From Juglans regia (taxonomy: Eukaryota; Streptophyta; Magnoliopsida; Fagales; Juglandaceae): 64,000 nucleotides of DNA. The stretch lies in assembly GCF_001411555.2 (NCBI RefSeq), contig NC_049905.1, positions 8,461,053 through 8,525,052 on the forward strand, read 5' to 3'. The position numbers were made by a program, and so were the translations under genes. The notes under the pieces are model-generated. The model searched no databases and was not told the DNA's origin. It was given only the letters and a program-made list of their open reading frames with translations. Of the stretch, positions 12,761-25,663 are shown piece after piece; the first letter of the stretch is position 1; every line of letters begins with the position of its first letter.

Positions 12761-14207
12761 TAATTAGAGTTTTAACATAATTTAAATATAATAATATTCC
12801 TAATTAACTAAATAGAACTGCTATAACTAAATAAAAATTAGCCTGAAAATATATCCTGAATGTGTATTTCATTTTTTTATTTTTATTTTTTTTCATGTAT
12901 TTTTTTAATCATCATAAACATTTTTAAAAAAATAAAAAATTTACAACATCATTAAAAAAATATTTCCTCAATCACTAGATTAAAAAAGATTAAAAAAGAT
13001 TTTTCAAATCTAAAAATAAAAATAATATGAAAAAAATATATTCTAACAATATTTTATTCAATATTTAATTTTTATCTCAATTTATCTTATTTTATCTTAA
13101 TTCAAATTATCTTACTATTATTTACAAATTTTATTAATATTATTCTCAAAATTTTTATTCCATCTCAACTCTCGAGCTTATCCTTAAATAGATAAGTTTC
13201 ACCTAAAACACAGTAAGCTTTTTATATACTCAGCTAGCCTCGTATAATCTCCTGGTGCTCACCTACATGGCCATCACTTTAATAACCTCACCAAGACGGT
13301 AAATTATAAATTTATTATTTTAAAATTTTTTTAAAATGAAAAGGTAATTAAGTAAAATTTATGGAAAAATAAAAATAAACCTACAACACTTTTTTCAATA
13401 GTTAAGTTATTAGGATCGGGTGACGGGTGGCCCTCCTCAATAGGACGGTCGAACGCGAAAGATTGCCAGCCGAAGGTTGCTGAGGGAAATCCTTACGAGA
13501 TTAACTTCAAACGGGGGTGTAAAAGTAAAACTCCTTTTTACACCATCCAATACAAAACTGCGTCATAACTCCACCAAAAAGAATTTCCAGGCCTGCCTCT
13601 CACAATCTTACCTCCCGTCCCCTTTACAGTAATTCTTTGCTTGGATTTGAGAATCTGGAGTAGGAGGTAGGAATTATTTAGACAGTGAGGTGATATGAGA
13701 TAATTTTAGATAAATTGAAAAAAATATTATTATAATATTATTATTTTTTTAAGATTTAAAAAAAATTATTTATTATATTTTATATAAAAATTTAAAAAAA
13801 TTATAATAATGATATGAATTAAGATAATTTCTGTATCCAAACGAGTTAAATTTCAAAAAACCGGTCTACTCTTATTTGAGAGAGGGAGAGAGAGGGAGAT
13901 TTGGCTTCATGGATTTTTCTTTATTAGCTACATGGTTTTAGTGATTGATCTTATTTAGATCTCGTTTGAATAGTGAGATGAAATAAAATAATTTTAAATT
14001 AAAATTAAAAATTAAATAAAATATTATTAAAATATTTTTATTTAGATATTTAAAAAAATTAAATTATTTATTATATTTTACATGAAATTTTAAAAAAATT
14101 ATAATGAAACCTTCTGTTCAAACCCTAATCTCATTGTTTCTTTGGATTGGCTGTCAACTGATGATCTCTAAGAAAATATGTGCATTAATTATTTTGCAGT
14201 TTCCAAG
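12761..14207. other. AT-rich spacer with two Tourist-like MITE copies
   Basis: Two copies of the common Tourist-like element lie at about 13,666-13,846 and 13,956-14,125. They are recognised by internal ataaaatattattaaaat and ttataatgatgag-type blocks and ends such as tccaaacgagtt. A GC-richer stretch at 13,420-13,620 has no ORF. Confidence 0.5.
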
Positions 14208-16070
<1,863 letters not shown>

Positions 16071-16517
16071 TCAAGAGCTAGTGAATTTGGTGACGGCCTT
16101 GGTCCCTTCAGAGACGGCGTGCTTAGCCAACTCACCAGGCAGCACGAGGCGCACTGCGGTCTGGATCTCCCGGGAGGTGATCGTAGGCTTCTTGTTGTAT
16201 CTGGCCAGCCGCGAAGCCTCCTGGGCGAGCTTCTCGAAGATGTCGTTAATGAAACTGTTCATGATCCCCATAGCCTTGCTTGAGATCCCAATGTCGGGAT
16301 GGACCTGCTTGAGCACCTTGAATATGTAGATCTTATACGTCTCAACGCTCTTCTTGGTCCGCTTCTTCTTTTTATCACCGGCAACGGCTCCGCCTTCCTT
16401 CGGGAGCTTCTTTCCGGCTTTTGGCTTCTTCTCGGCCGGAGCCTTCTCCGCAACCGTGGATTTCTTCTCCTCCGCTGGCTTCTTCTCCGCTGGCTTCTTG
16501 TCGGCTTTAGGGGCCAT
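16071..16517 (-). CDS. Histone H2B, copy 1
   Basis: A single intronless frame of 148 aa. The N-terminal tail (about residues 1-55) is rich in [13 protein letters not shown] and KAGKK motifs, as in plant H2B. The histone fold starts at [16 protein letters not shown] and runs through [22 protein letters not shown], with the C-terminal helix ending AVTKFTSS. The lysine in AVTK corresponds to the conserved C-terminal ubiquitination site of plant H2B. The product forms the H2A-H2B dimer of the nucleosome. It differs from the second copy at 51,989-52,438 mainly in the tail and at QEASR versus QESSR. A lack of introns and S-phase type promoter motifs are usual for this family. Confidence 0.96.
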   Translation of the reverse strand: MAPKADKKPAEKKPAEEKKSTVAEKAPAEKKPKAGKKLPKEGGAVAGDKKKKRTKKSVETYKIYIFKVLKQVHPDIGISSKAMGIMNSFINDIFEKLAQEASRLARYNKKPTITSREIQTAVRLVLPGELAKHAVSEGTKAVTKFTSS

Positions 16518-16624
16518 CGGAAATTTCCTTCTTTTTTCTCTTGAAACAAACCAAAACTTCAAACTTCAGAGAGGGGAGAGCGAGTTAGTTGAGATACGTG
16601 AGATGGAAATGACTGTAAGTTGTT

Positions 16625-16860
16625 CTTTCGTATTTATAAAGATGTAAGGTCGGTTCTGAATGGACAATTGGAGAAGCCACGGATCGATGACATGGCAAGA
16701 CGAGGAATGTCGATTTATATCCGTACAAATTGGGAATCGACGGTTGAAATGAGATGTGCGAAGCGGTTTATTGTTGTTCTGATTGGGGGAGAGCTAACTG
16801 CGCAGATAGATGACGTGGTACATATTGGCCGTCCGATTCGCTGAAATAGAAATGTGGATC
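16625..16860 (-). promoter_or_regulatory. H2B copy 1 promoter with octamer-like motif
   Basis: A TATA-like word (CTTTATAAATA on the minus strand) lies about 115 bp upstream of the ATG. The word cacggatcgatga at 16678-16690 contains CACGGATC, one mismatch from the plant histone octamer CGCGGATC. The same 13-mer is in the promoter of the other H2B. Further upstream are gacggttg at about 16,740 and tgacgtgg at about 16,810, resembling CCGTC-type and ACGT hexamer elements of histone promoters. Confidence 0.6.
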
Positions 16861-17577
16861 GGCGGTTAGGAAAGATCATAGTCTTCATTTCGATCACCAT
16901 CCTTCTAGTTTGTTTCACATACTCATTGATAAATTTTACGAAGGCTACATTGTTAGAAAAAAAAATATATATTACATTAAAGTTTAGATTCAGATATAAG
17001 ATAATATAGTTTAAGATTAAAGATAAAATTTTAAAAAAATATTATTTTAATATTATTTTAAAATTTAAAAAAATTGAATTGTTTATTAAATTTTTTGTAA
17101 AATTTTAATAAAATTATAATAACGAGATAAAATGAGATAAAATATTTTTTGAATTCAAACAGAGTCTAAGATTATTGTCATAAAAAATGAATTTTACATT
17201 AAAAAAAATGATCGGATAAAGTAATAGATAAGATTGAAAGTTGAGACTTTTGAATATGTAAAACAAAAAATAATAAAAATACTATTTGAATGGTTTAACC
17301 AAACTTATAGATAATCTAATGTATGAGAACTAGATAAATTAAATTAATTAATATATATATAATGACGAGACGAGATGAAATGAAATATTTAAATATTTTT
17401 TCAAGTTAAATTTTAACCAGAAAAAATACATAAACCGATGTAATGTTATTTGCCCCTTCCTACGCGCCATGCTTTTCCAAGTTGCAACACATGCTTTGCT
17501 TCAGAAATAATAGGATGGGCAAGACCCTAAAGTAGAATGCAAAAAATCTGATTTTGAAAGATATTTGGCATATTTTG
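16861..17577. other. AT-rich spacer with a diverged Tourist-like copy
   Basis: A degraded MITE copy spans about 16,975-17,168, ending in ttcaaacagagtct. Nothing coding is seen. Confidence 0.4.
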
Positions 17578-17766
17578 AGGTTGCGTTTGGATGTTGAAGT
17601 GAGTTGAGTTGAGTTGAGATGATAAAATATTGTTAAAATATTATTTTTTAATATTATTATTATTTTGAGATTTGAAAAAATTGAATTATTTATTATATTT
17701 TATGTTGGGATTTAAAAAAATTATAATGATGAATTGAGAGATATTTAGTAACCAAACGAAGCCTGA
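17578..17766. mobile_element. Tourist-like MITE
   Basis: Ends match as imperfect inverted repeats (aggttgcgtttgg against aggcttcgtttgg on the complement). The interior is the standard family sequence with gagttgagttgag repeats and attataatgatga. It closes the left side of the LINE relic; the target duplication is not resolved. Confidence 0.65.
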
Positions 17767-17928
17767 ATTCTCATGATTCTCATCCCCCCATGAAATTTTG
17801 AAGTGCACATTTTTTGAAAATTACACCAATGCACTTTACGTTCCGCACCACGTTGATCGCGCCAAAACCTTGCAAACATACCTCCAAGCTCTTTACAAAT
17901 AAACTTGGGTAGTTGAAAATAATTCTTA

Positions 17929-18128
17929 CGGTGAGTTTGAATGTTGAAGTGAGTTGAGTTGAATTGAGTTGAGATAATAAAATATTATTATAATATTATT
18001 TTTTAATATTATTATTATTTTGAGATTTAAAAAAGTTGAATTGTTTATTATATTTTATATTAGAATTTGAAAAAGTTATAATGATGAGTTGAGATGAATT
18101 GAGAGTAGTTTATGTTCCAAACGCACCC
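17929..18128. mobile_element. Tourist/PIF-Harbinger-like MITE with TTA target duplication
   Basis: TTA at 17926-17928 and 18129-18131 flanks a 200-bp element whose ends pair as cggtgagttt and gggtgcgttt. Removing it brings two LINE RT segments (LPTYT and NYFQLPKF) together. This identifies the abundant AT-rich MITE of the window as PIF/Harbinger type. Confidence 0.8.
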
Positions 18129-18569
18129 TTAGTATATGTTGGCAAGGCCTAAGCTACAACTTTTATCAAGACCTCTCGATTAGCCTGATGTAATAATTTT
18201 TCCTTCCATCCTTGTGATTTTTCCCAAGCCCTTTCTTTGACTTCTTGAAAAGTACTCATTTCGAATTTATCCAAAAAAAAAAAAAAAAAAGAGAGAGTCC
18301 CAAATCATGATGTTGTAAAAAATGAACATTCCATAGTGATTTTATATCTTGAAGTTTGAACCACCCCGTCTTCAACATTCTTACTTAATAACAATTCAGT
18401 TTTATCCATATTAATCTTCTAGCCTGAAGCAGACTCATAAACATGAAGTAAGTGTTTGAGATATTCATTTGCTACATGTGTGGCTTGACAGAAAATTAAG
18501 CTATCATCTGCAAATAACAAGTGAGTAACTGTAGGAGCTCCATTACACACCTTAACACATTTTATCAAT

Positions 18570-18684
18570 AGAAAAATATTTGCATCAGCCCCACACCAGC
18601 ACACACTCAACCTATTGAGTGTAAAAAAAAAAAAAAAAGTGATGTGAAGTGTGTGCTGGTGTGGGGCTGATGCATAGCATTTCC
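18570..18684. mobile_element. 115-bp MITE with long inverted repeats and internal poly(A)
   Basis: The 9-bp word tttatcaat flanks it at 18561-18569 and 18685-18693. The arms pair over about 26 bp (gcatcagccccacaccagca and its complement). Inside are an ACTCAA..TTGAGT hairpin and 16 A residues. It interrupts the LINE RT just before the FADD block. Either hAT (8 bp) or Mutator (9 bp) type is possible. Confidence 0.85.
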
Positions 18685-19400
18685 CTTTATCAATTGACAC
18701 ATTTCAGCATTTTGAACAAAAGTAGATAATCCCTTAGCACATAACACAAACAAATATAGGGAAAGTGGGTTATCTTGGCATAAGCCTCTAGATGCAGCAA
18801 AGGATGAAGTAGAACACCCACTAAAAAGTACCTTATATGTAGCTAAATTTAAGCAAGACACAACTAGCGCCACCCATGTGGAGTCAAAACTCAATTTCAA
18901 CATAATCTTTTGTGAAAAACCTCATTCCACTCAGTCATATGCTTTATTCATATCCAGTTTCACTGACATAACACCTTGTTTACCTCATCTTTGCTTCCGG
19001 ATAGCATGAATAGTCTCAAAAGTAACAAGTACATTAACACTGGCTATCAAATATCACATATGGCAAAATGGATTTAAGCCAACAACTTTAGCAATTATCT
19101 TATATACCACGTTGCACAAACTTATGGAGCGGTATTCTATAATCCTCTTAGGCTGCTTCTTTTTAGAATAAAAACTAGAAAAGTTTCATCCAATTAAGCA
19201 GAAACTACATCATGGTCAAGAGAGTAAGGTATTGCCTTTGTGACTAAATCACCCACTATATGCCAATATTTATTAAAGAAAAAAGGAGGCATACCATTAA
19301 GGTTTGGTGCTTTCATGGGTTGCATATGAAAGAATGCAATTTTGACCTCCTCACTAGCATACAGCCTGAGAAGAGTATCATTCATATTAGATAAGAAAAT

Positions 19401-20529
19401 GTAAAAGAAGATTGGGTCCCCATTTGCTTCTTTTTGTGAAATGATTTATGCATAATAGTGAAATGATTTAAGTTAAGGCCTCACATAGATAATCAGATGA
19501 AATGAAAAATCTGTAAATAGTAGTGAGATGATTTGTAAATAGTAATGAATAGTTTAAGTTAAGATTTTTATTGAGTTTTGAAAACTGAGAAAAAAAAGTT
19601 GAATATGAATATTATAAAGTTAAAATATTGTTATAATGTGATTTTTTAATATTATTTTTATTTTGAGATTTGAAAAAATTGAATTATTTTTTGTGTTGTA
19701 TATGAAAGTTTGAGAAAGTTGTAATGATTAGTAATGATTAGATGAAACAGTATAAAAGAGAAATTAAAAAGTATTTGTGTCTGAGTAGTGTTTAGATGTT
19801 GAAATGAGATGAAATGAGACCAATTGTTTATCCAAACGTCGCGTAAGTTGTTTTGTTAGGTTTTGGGAAAAAAGAAAAAAAGTTAAATAAAAATATTATA
19901 TTGTCATAATATAATTTTTGCTTTGAGATTTGAAAAAAATGAATTATTTTTTTATTTTTTTTTTAAGTTTGAGAAAGTAGTAATTAGATAATGATTAAAT
20001 GAAAAAATTAAAAATTTTAAATTGAAAAATGTTTATATTTGAATGATATTTAGAAAGAAAATTATGAGATTAGATGATATGTGTTTTCCAAACAACCCCT
20101 TAATCTTTTAAACTGAAGAGGCAAATATTATTTTTTAATTTTTATTATGAATTCATAATGATTGTTAAGAAATGAAGACAAAAATATTTTCACATTAATT
20201 AATATGAGAAACTTTCACATAAATAATATATTCATTATAAATAAGAATATATATCAAGAAGTCTTTTACAATTTGTTCCGTTTGAATAAATAAGTCTCTT
20301 ATAAAATAATGATATTATTGAGAAAGAGTTGTAAAATGGTTATAAATATTAAAAACATAGTTTATTTATGCCAAAAAAAAAAAAATTTGTTTTAGCTTTA
20401 ACGTGGGCTAGCCTAACATTGGCCTCAGCCCAATCCATTCACTCCCTCACTTAGCTCGAACCTCTGCAAGCTGCAACTTCAAATGGCTCACAGCCGAAAT
20501 GATTCTCATTTTCGAACCCAAAATCGAAA
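19401..20529. other. AT-rich spacer and PPR gene promoter with Tourist-like copies
   Basis: Two diverged, partly nested copies of the Tourist-like family fill about 19,440-19,850 and 19,850-20,100 (gaaatgagatgaaatgagacc, tccaaac ends). The 430 bp before the PPR start is AT-rich without a clear TATA box. Confidence 0.45.
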
Positions 20530-23241
20530 ATGAAGCTAATTCGTCCTCATCGACCCCTCACAAATTCTACCATTTACAGAAAGCAAAGAAATTTGTGTAC
20601 CTCCAAATTTAAATCCCAAGATAATGAAGAAAACGAGTCGCACTTCGTGTCGATCCTCCGAGACATAGTACGAGGAAGTCAGAGCTGGAAAATCGCGCTC
20701 AACAACACCTACATGTCAGGCACTTTGAGGCCCCACCACGTCGAGAAGGTCCTGATCCAAACCATCGACGATTCCAGGTTAGCCTTGAGGTTCTTCAATT
20801 TCTTGGGCTTGCACATAAACTTCAACCACTCCACGACTTCGTTTTGCATCTTGGTCCATGCTCTGGTCCAGTCCAATCACTTTTGGCCAGCTTCTTCGCT
20901 CCTGCAAACGCTTTTCGTTCGTGGGTTAGACTCAGAAGAGGTTTTTGAACATTTTTTGAATTCCTACGAGAAATGTAATTTTTCTTCGAGTTTGGGTTTT
21001 GATTTGTTAGTTCAGAATTATGTGCAAAATAAAAGATTTTTGGATGGAGTGGTGATCGTGAGGCTCATGAGAGAAAATAAATTGTTGCCCGAAGTTAGAA
21101 CTTTGAGTGCCCTTTTAAACGGGCTAGTGAGAATTAGGCAATTTCATGTAGTTTTGGAATTGTTTGATGAGGAGGTTACGAATGCCGGTCTTAGGCCTGA
21201 TGTGTATACATACACTGTGGTGGTTAGGAGTTTGTGCGAATTGCGGGATTTTGTAAGAGCCAAGGAAATGATTTTGCAGGCGGAGTTGAATGGATGCAGT
21301 TTAAGTGTTGTAACGTATAACGTGTTGATTCATGGGCTCTGCAAAAACCAACGAGCTTGGGAGGCTATTGAGATAAAAAATTTGTTGAGTGAAAAGGGAC
21401 TGAAAGCAGATGTGGTTACATATTGCACATTAGTACTTGGTTTGTGCAGAGTGAAAGAACACGAGGCTGGGATGGAGCTGATGGATGAAATGATTGAGTT
21501 GGGGTTTGTTCCAAGTGAAGCCGCTGTCTCAGGAGTTGTAGAGGGATTGAGGAGGTCAGGGAAGATTGAAGAGTCTTATAATGTGGTGAAGCGGGTGGAG
21601 AGAGTAGGGGTGCTGCCTAGTTTGTTTGTTTATAACGCGCTGATCAATTCTCTGTGCAAAGACGGGAAATTGGATGAAGCGGAGTTACTTTTTTATAATA
21701 TGGGTGAGAAGGGTCTGTTTGCAAACGATGTCACTTATTCTATTTTGATTGATTCGTTCAGCAGAAGAGGGAAATTGGACGCTGCATATTTTTATTTTGG
21801 TAAAATGTCGGAGTCCAGGATTAGAGCTACTGTGTATTCGTACAATTCTTTGATAAGTGGGCAATGCAAGTTTGGCAAATTGAGTGAAGCGGAGTTTCTT
21901 TTTGGTGAGATGATCGATAAAGGATTGGTGCCAACGGTTGCAACCTATACATCACTGATCAGTGGATACTGCAAGGAAGGAGAACTGCACAAGGCATTTA
22001 GGCTGTATCATGAGATGACCGGGAAGGGAATTGCACCAAATACTTACACCTATACTGCACTTATATCTGGTTTCTGTCGTGCAAATATGATGGCTGAAGC
22101 AAGTAAGTTGTTTGGCGAAATGGTTGAGCAAAACATTCTGCCAAATGAGGTGACTTATAATGTTATGATAGAGGGTCACTGTATGGATGGTAACACAGTA
22201 AAAGCCTTTGAATTGTTGGATGAAATGGTTGAGAAAGGTCTTAAACCAGACACATATACATATAGGCCTCTAATTAGTGGTCTTTGTTCTTCAGGTAAAG
22301 TTTCTGAAGCCAAAAAATTCATAGATGACCTCCACAAAGAGTATCAGAAGTTAAATGTGATATGTTATAGTGCACTTCTACATGGCTACTGCAAAGAGGG
22401 GAAATTAGATGATGCATTGAATGCTTGCCGTCAGATGGTTGGAAGAGGAATAGACATGGATCTTGTGTGTTTTGCAGTACTCATTTGTGGAACTCTAAAG
22501 CAGTATGACACGAGAAAAGTATTGGGTCTCTTGAAGGAGATGCATGATCAAGGGCTGAAGCCTGATGAAGTAATATATACAAGTATGATAGATGCATACA
22601 GCAAAGCAGGAAGGCTTAAGGAAGCTTTTGGGTTTTGGGATTTGATGGTTGCTGAGAGATGTTTTCCTAATGTGGTGACATATACTGCCTTGATCAATGG
22701 CTTATGCAAGGCAGGACATATGGATAAAGCAGAACTTCTTTTAAAGGAAATGTTAATTGGCAATGCCCTTCCCAATCAGATCACTTATGGTTGTTTCCTT
22801 GACCACCTTACGAAGGAAGGAAGTATGGAGGAAGCTGTACAGCTGCACTCTGCAATGCTAAAAGGGTTTCTAGCAAACACTGTGACATACAATATACTTA
22901 TCCGGGGCTTCTGTAAATTGGGAAAGATTCAAGAAGCTATTGAGCTCCTTGTTGGAATGACTGACAATGGTATTTTTCCAGATTGTATTACCTATTCGAC
23001 TTTTATCTATGAGTATTGTAGAAGAGGTAATTTACAGGAAGCTGTTGAGTTGTGGAACACCATGCTAAATAAGGGTCTAAAGCCTGATACATTAGCATAT
23101 AATTTTATGATATATGGTTGCTGCATAACTGGAGAACTCACCAAGGCATTTGAATTGCGCGACGATATGATGAGAAGGGGGGTGACCCTGAATCGGGTAA
23201 CATATAATGCTCTTCTTCATGGAACTTGCTTGAAAAGTTAA
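20530..23241 (+). CDS. P-class pentatricopeptide repeat protein (At5g59900-like)
   Basis: One intronless frame of 903 aa. The first 40 residues are rich in R, K, S and T with few acids, as in organelle transit peptides; mitochondria are the likelier target. From about residue 190 to the end there are about 20 consecutive 35-aa PPR motifs, for example VVTYNVLIHGLCK and NTYTYTALISGFCR. One of them is 34 aa long. No E, DYW or other C-terminal domain follows, so it is pure P class. Such proteins bind one RNA base per repeat and act in organelle RNA stability, splicing or translation. Length and layout resemble Arabidopsis At5g59900 as I recall it; orthology is not proven. The ATG at 20530 is the first in frame and gives the basic N-terminus. 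Confidence 0.93.
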   Translation: MKLIRPHRPLTNSTIYRKQRNLCTSKFKSQDNEENESHFVSILRDIVRGSQSWKIALNNTYMSGTLRPHHVEKVLIQTIDDSRLALRFFNFLGLHINFNHSTTSFCILVHALVQSNHFWPASSLLQTLFVRGLDSEEVFEHFLNSYEKCNFSSSLGFDLLVQNYVQNKRFLDGVVIVRLMRENKLLPEVRTLSALLNGLVRIRQFHVVLELFDEEVTNAGLRPDVYTYTVVVRSLCELRDFVRAKEMILQAELNGCSLSVVTYNVLIHGLCKNQRAWEAIEIKNLLSEKGLKADVVTYCTLVLGLCRVKEHEAGMELMDEMIELGFVPSEAAVSGVVEGLRRSGKIEESYNVVKRVERVGVLPSLFVYNALINSLCKDGKLDEAELLFYNMGEKGLFANDVTYSILIDSFSRRGKLDAAYFYFGKMSESRIRATVYSYNSLISGQCKFGKLSEAEFLFGEMIDKGLVPTVATYTSLISGYCKEGELHKAFRLYHEMTGKGIAPNTYTYTALISGFCRANMMAEASKLFGEMVEQNILPNEVTYNVMIEGHCMDGNTVKAFELLDEMVEKGLKPDTYTYRPLISGLCSSGKVSEAKKFIDDLHKEYQKLNVICYSALLHGYCKEGKLDDALNACRQMVGRGIDMDLVCFAVLICGTLKQYDTRKVLGLLKEMHDQGLKPDEVIYTSMIDAYSKAGRLKEAFGFWDLMVAERCFPNVVTYTALINGLCKAGHMDKAELLLKEMLIGNALPNQITYGCFLDHLTKEGSMEEAVQLHSAMLKGFLANTVTYNILIRGFCKLGKIQEAIELLVGMTDNGIFPDCITYSTFIYEYCRRGNLQEAVELWNTMLNKGLKPDTLAYNFMIYGCCITGELTKAFELRDDMMRRGVTLNRVTYNALLHGTCLKS

Positions 23242-24091
23242 GTCCACTCTACCTAAACATGTTGGAGAAGAATTTTTGTTATTTAATGTCAACAGTCTGC
23301 GATGTTATACCAGAGACCCTTCTATTTGCCATTGAAGAACCATTTTTGGGGATTACAGCTTTTGTGTTATATCAACTTGTAGCATTTTTTTAGGACTGAC
23401 GGTTGAAGATGACAAGATTCTTTTCTGTACATAATTAAGCTTGCAAACCTGAAGGACCAGGAGGGTACTAAATTGAGGCTGATTAACATATGGATGAAAG
23501 AATCTTTAACTGTCTTTCTGTTAGCAACAGATTGTTGTGAGCATTGTTATTTGAACGTTGATAATGTTGGAATACTGATCTTACAAATAAGATTTGCTCC
23601 CATCGGTAGAGTTGGCCAAACAGAACATGTGAACAGTGAAAATTCATCTTTTGGTGTGGGTCTGTAGATGTATCCTTGTATATTTCATAGGTGCATCTCA
23701 TGCTACAGAATTCTGTGTCTAGAAGTTCAAAATGTGGTGGTTCCTGGCCTACTGTTTTGCTGCACTTTTGGTTCTTATCAGAGCATTACTTATCAGTCGA
23801 TACCAACCCCCCCACCCCCTTCTTCCTCCCACCGTTTTATTTTTGCTGGGTCAAAGCTGTCTGCTGGTCCTTCTGTAGTTGAGGAAGAATAAGGATCTGT
23901 GCAAATTTGGTTGCTCGTGAAGTTAAATTATCACTTGAAATCAAGGTATGAAGTGATGGTTCAATTCAGCTGATTCAAGTTTCAGCTTGAATTGATAACA
24001 AGTTAGGAATCAATTGATAGACATTTTGATTGGGGAAGAGAATTCCGATGTTGAACTCTTTCAATGGCTATCAGGATTCATAATGAATAGA

Positions 24092-24213
24092 ATCAGAAAG
24101 TCTAGGAACTTGAATGGTATGCGTAAGAATTGCCCTTCGATTTATTCACATTATCAGAAAGTCTAGGAACTTGAATGGTATGCGTAAGAATTGCCCTTCG
24201 ATTTATTCACATT
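24092..24213. repeat. Perfect 61-bp tandem duplication
   Basis: Two adjacent identical 61-bp copies start with atcagaaagtctaggaac at 24092 and 24153. The copies are exact, which suggests a recent duplication. Confidence 0.9.
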
Positions 24214-24509
24214 GATGATTGGAATCAACACAAATTAAACAGATGAAGTTTCCAATAAATTTTTTTTTGTTCATGCTTATCTCTACTGTTTTTCCAAATT
24301 AAACCTACGGATAAATCTATCTTTTGTCGAACAAAATAATAGGTCATAATAATTAACAAGATAGGATCATAAATGAACGACGTGCTTTGTTCAAGCCTAC
24401 ACGCTCTATGCTTTTCCCCAGCTTTCCCTCCAATAAAAGATTAGCTCATTCCCCTCGTGTCTATGGATTCCTGGGGCATGAGAACTATTATAGATATAAA
24501 AAGATTATA

Positions 24510-24660
24510 TAAAAGTAAACTTATAGACTGATGTGGCTTCATGTGATGCATTAGATCTACTTTACATAAAAAGTAACTTTACAATCTGATGTACTGCATC
24601 AAGTCACGTCAATATGATGTACTGCATCAAGTCACGTCAGTTTGTAGATTTCCTTTTGTG
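24510..24660. mobile_element. Foldback MITE with an expanded arm
   Basis: The left arm (cttatagactgatgtggctt) pairs imperfectly with the complement of the right arm (tctacaaactgacgtgactt). The right arm contains a 28-bp tandem repeat (gatgtactgcatcaagtcac at 24588 and 24616). Ends are approximate. Confidence 0.5.
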
Positions 24661-25663
24661 TAATTCTTTTGTGGTTAAAGTATTTCAAATTGCTTTAATT
24701 CTTTTCATATTTATGGTATTTTTTTAATATTTATTTTTTTATCATTGTATTCTGGAAGAAATGTTAAAGAACTAAATGAAAAGATATGGCGTTCATCAGG
24801 CTCAAATTCTACCCGCCCTACAGTCTAAGATTGCTACCCACCCATTTTCGGGCGGGTAACCTTCCGTGCCTCTGCCTGGCGGGGTGGCCATTTAGGGCAA
24901 GGGCAGCAGAGGGTGCCACTTGCTTGTATAGACCCTTTGATTCCCACAATGCCAAGAAGTTATTGACATTAGATCTTGCTACTTAACCAGATTCTCAAGC
25001 CTGTCTGGCACGCTTGTGTTCTACTCAGATTAGGATCCTTTACAATTTTTTACAATTTCACATTAAATAATGTGGTCCATGGATAATATGAACTCCGGCA
25101 TTCATTATAGAGGAGCTCACGTAGCGTTCTTTTCAAGTTGTAAAAAATGTTTGGATTAGAACTATAATCCTATATACTTGCTGCCATCAATGTCTGACAA
25201 GAAATCAACTGCTGAAATCTAGCACAAGCCAAAGAAAAAACTAGTCTCAGATATACTTGATAACAAATCTTACATGAGTTCCAAATCGACTACACCAGCA
25301 ATCTAGACAGTATTGAACCGCAGTCCACCTCCTGCAGGGCTAGACGGGTCAAAAATCCATTTCAGAGGTCTCAAAAAACAAGCAAGAGTGCTTCTCTAAT
25401 CCCAAGATGATATACATCTTGGCTTGTAGATATAACAACTACAAGGACACATTCATTGCTTCAGTTCCACACAACAAATCATACACGATATTGATTGGAA
25501 TCATTGAAATTTGGTTCTAGTTGAAGGCCAGACCGTAAGGTAAAACTTGAACAACAAACCAATATGATAACTCAGGTTCATGGCCCCACATACTATTAAC
25601 ATTTTCACTTAAAAAGAAAACCGAGAGCAGAGACAAATCGCCATGCGAGACTCAAGACAAATC

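Larger units (their letters stand above)
17768..19400 (-). pseudogene. LINE reverse transcriptase relic
   Basis: Minus-strand segments appear in domain order: MKAPNLNGMPPFFFNKYW (about 19,300), VKLDMNKAYD then a stop and VEWNEVF (about 18,940), SRGLCQDNPLS (about 18,780), HLLFADDSLIF (about 18,500), GWKEKLLHQANREVLIK (about 18,200) and FICKELGGMFARFW (about 17,870). These are the RT palm and thumb of a plant LINE. The ADD catalytic pair survives, but stops and shifts abound. Two MITEs split it (18570-18684 and 17929-18128). The endonuclease and 3' end are missing. Confidence 0.82.
23242..25663. other. PPR 3' flank and spacer before ADF
   Basis: The first part is the PPR 3' UTR. Small frames at 23,473-23,892 have no recognisable product. 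The segment also holds a 61-bp tandem duplication, a MITE and, from about 25,200, the ADF 3' UTR on the minus strand. Confidence 0.4.

Noticed and set aside
16081..16647. Long plus-strand frames opposite H2B copy 1
   Set aside because: They are antisense shadows of the lysine-rich H2B coding sequence; the minus frame is an unmistakable histone.
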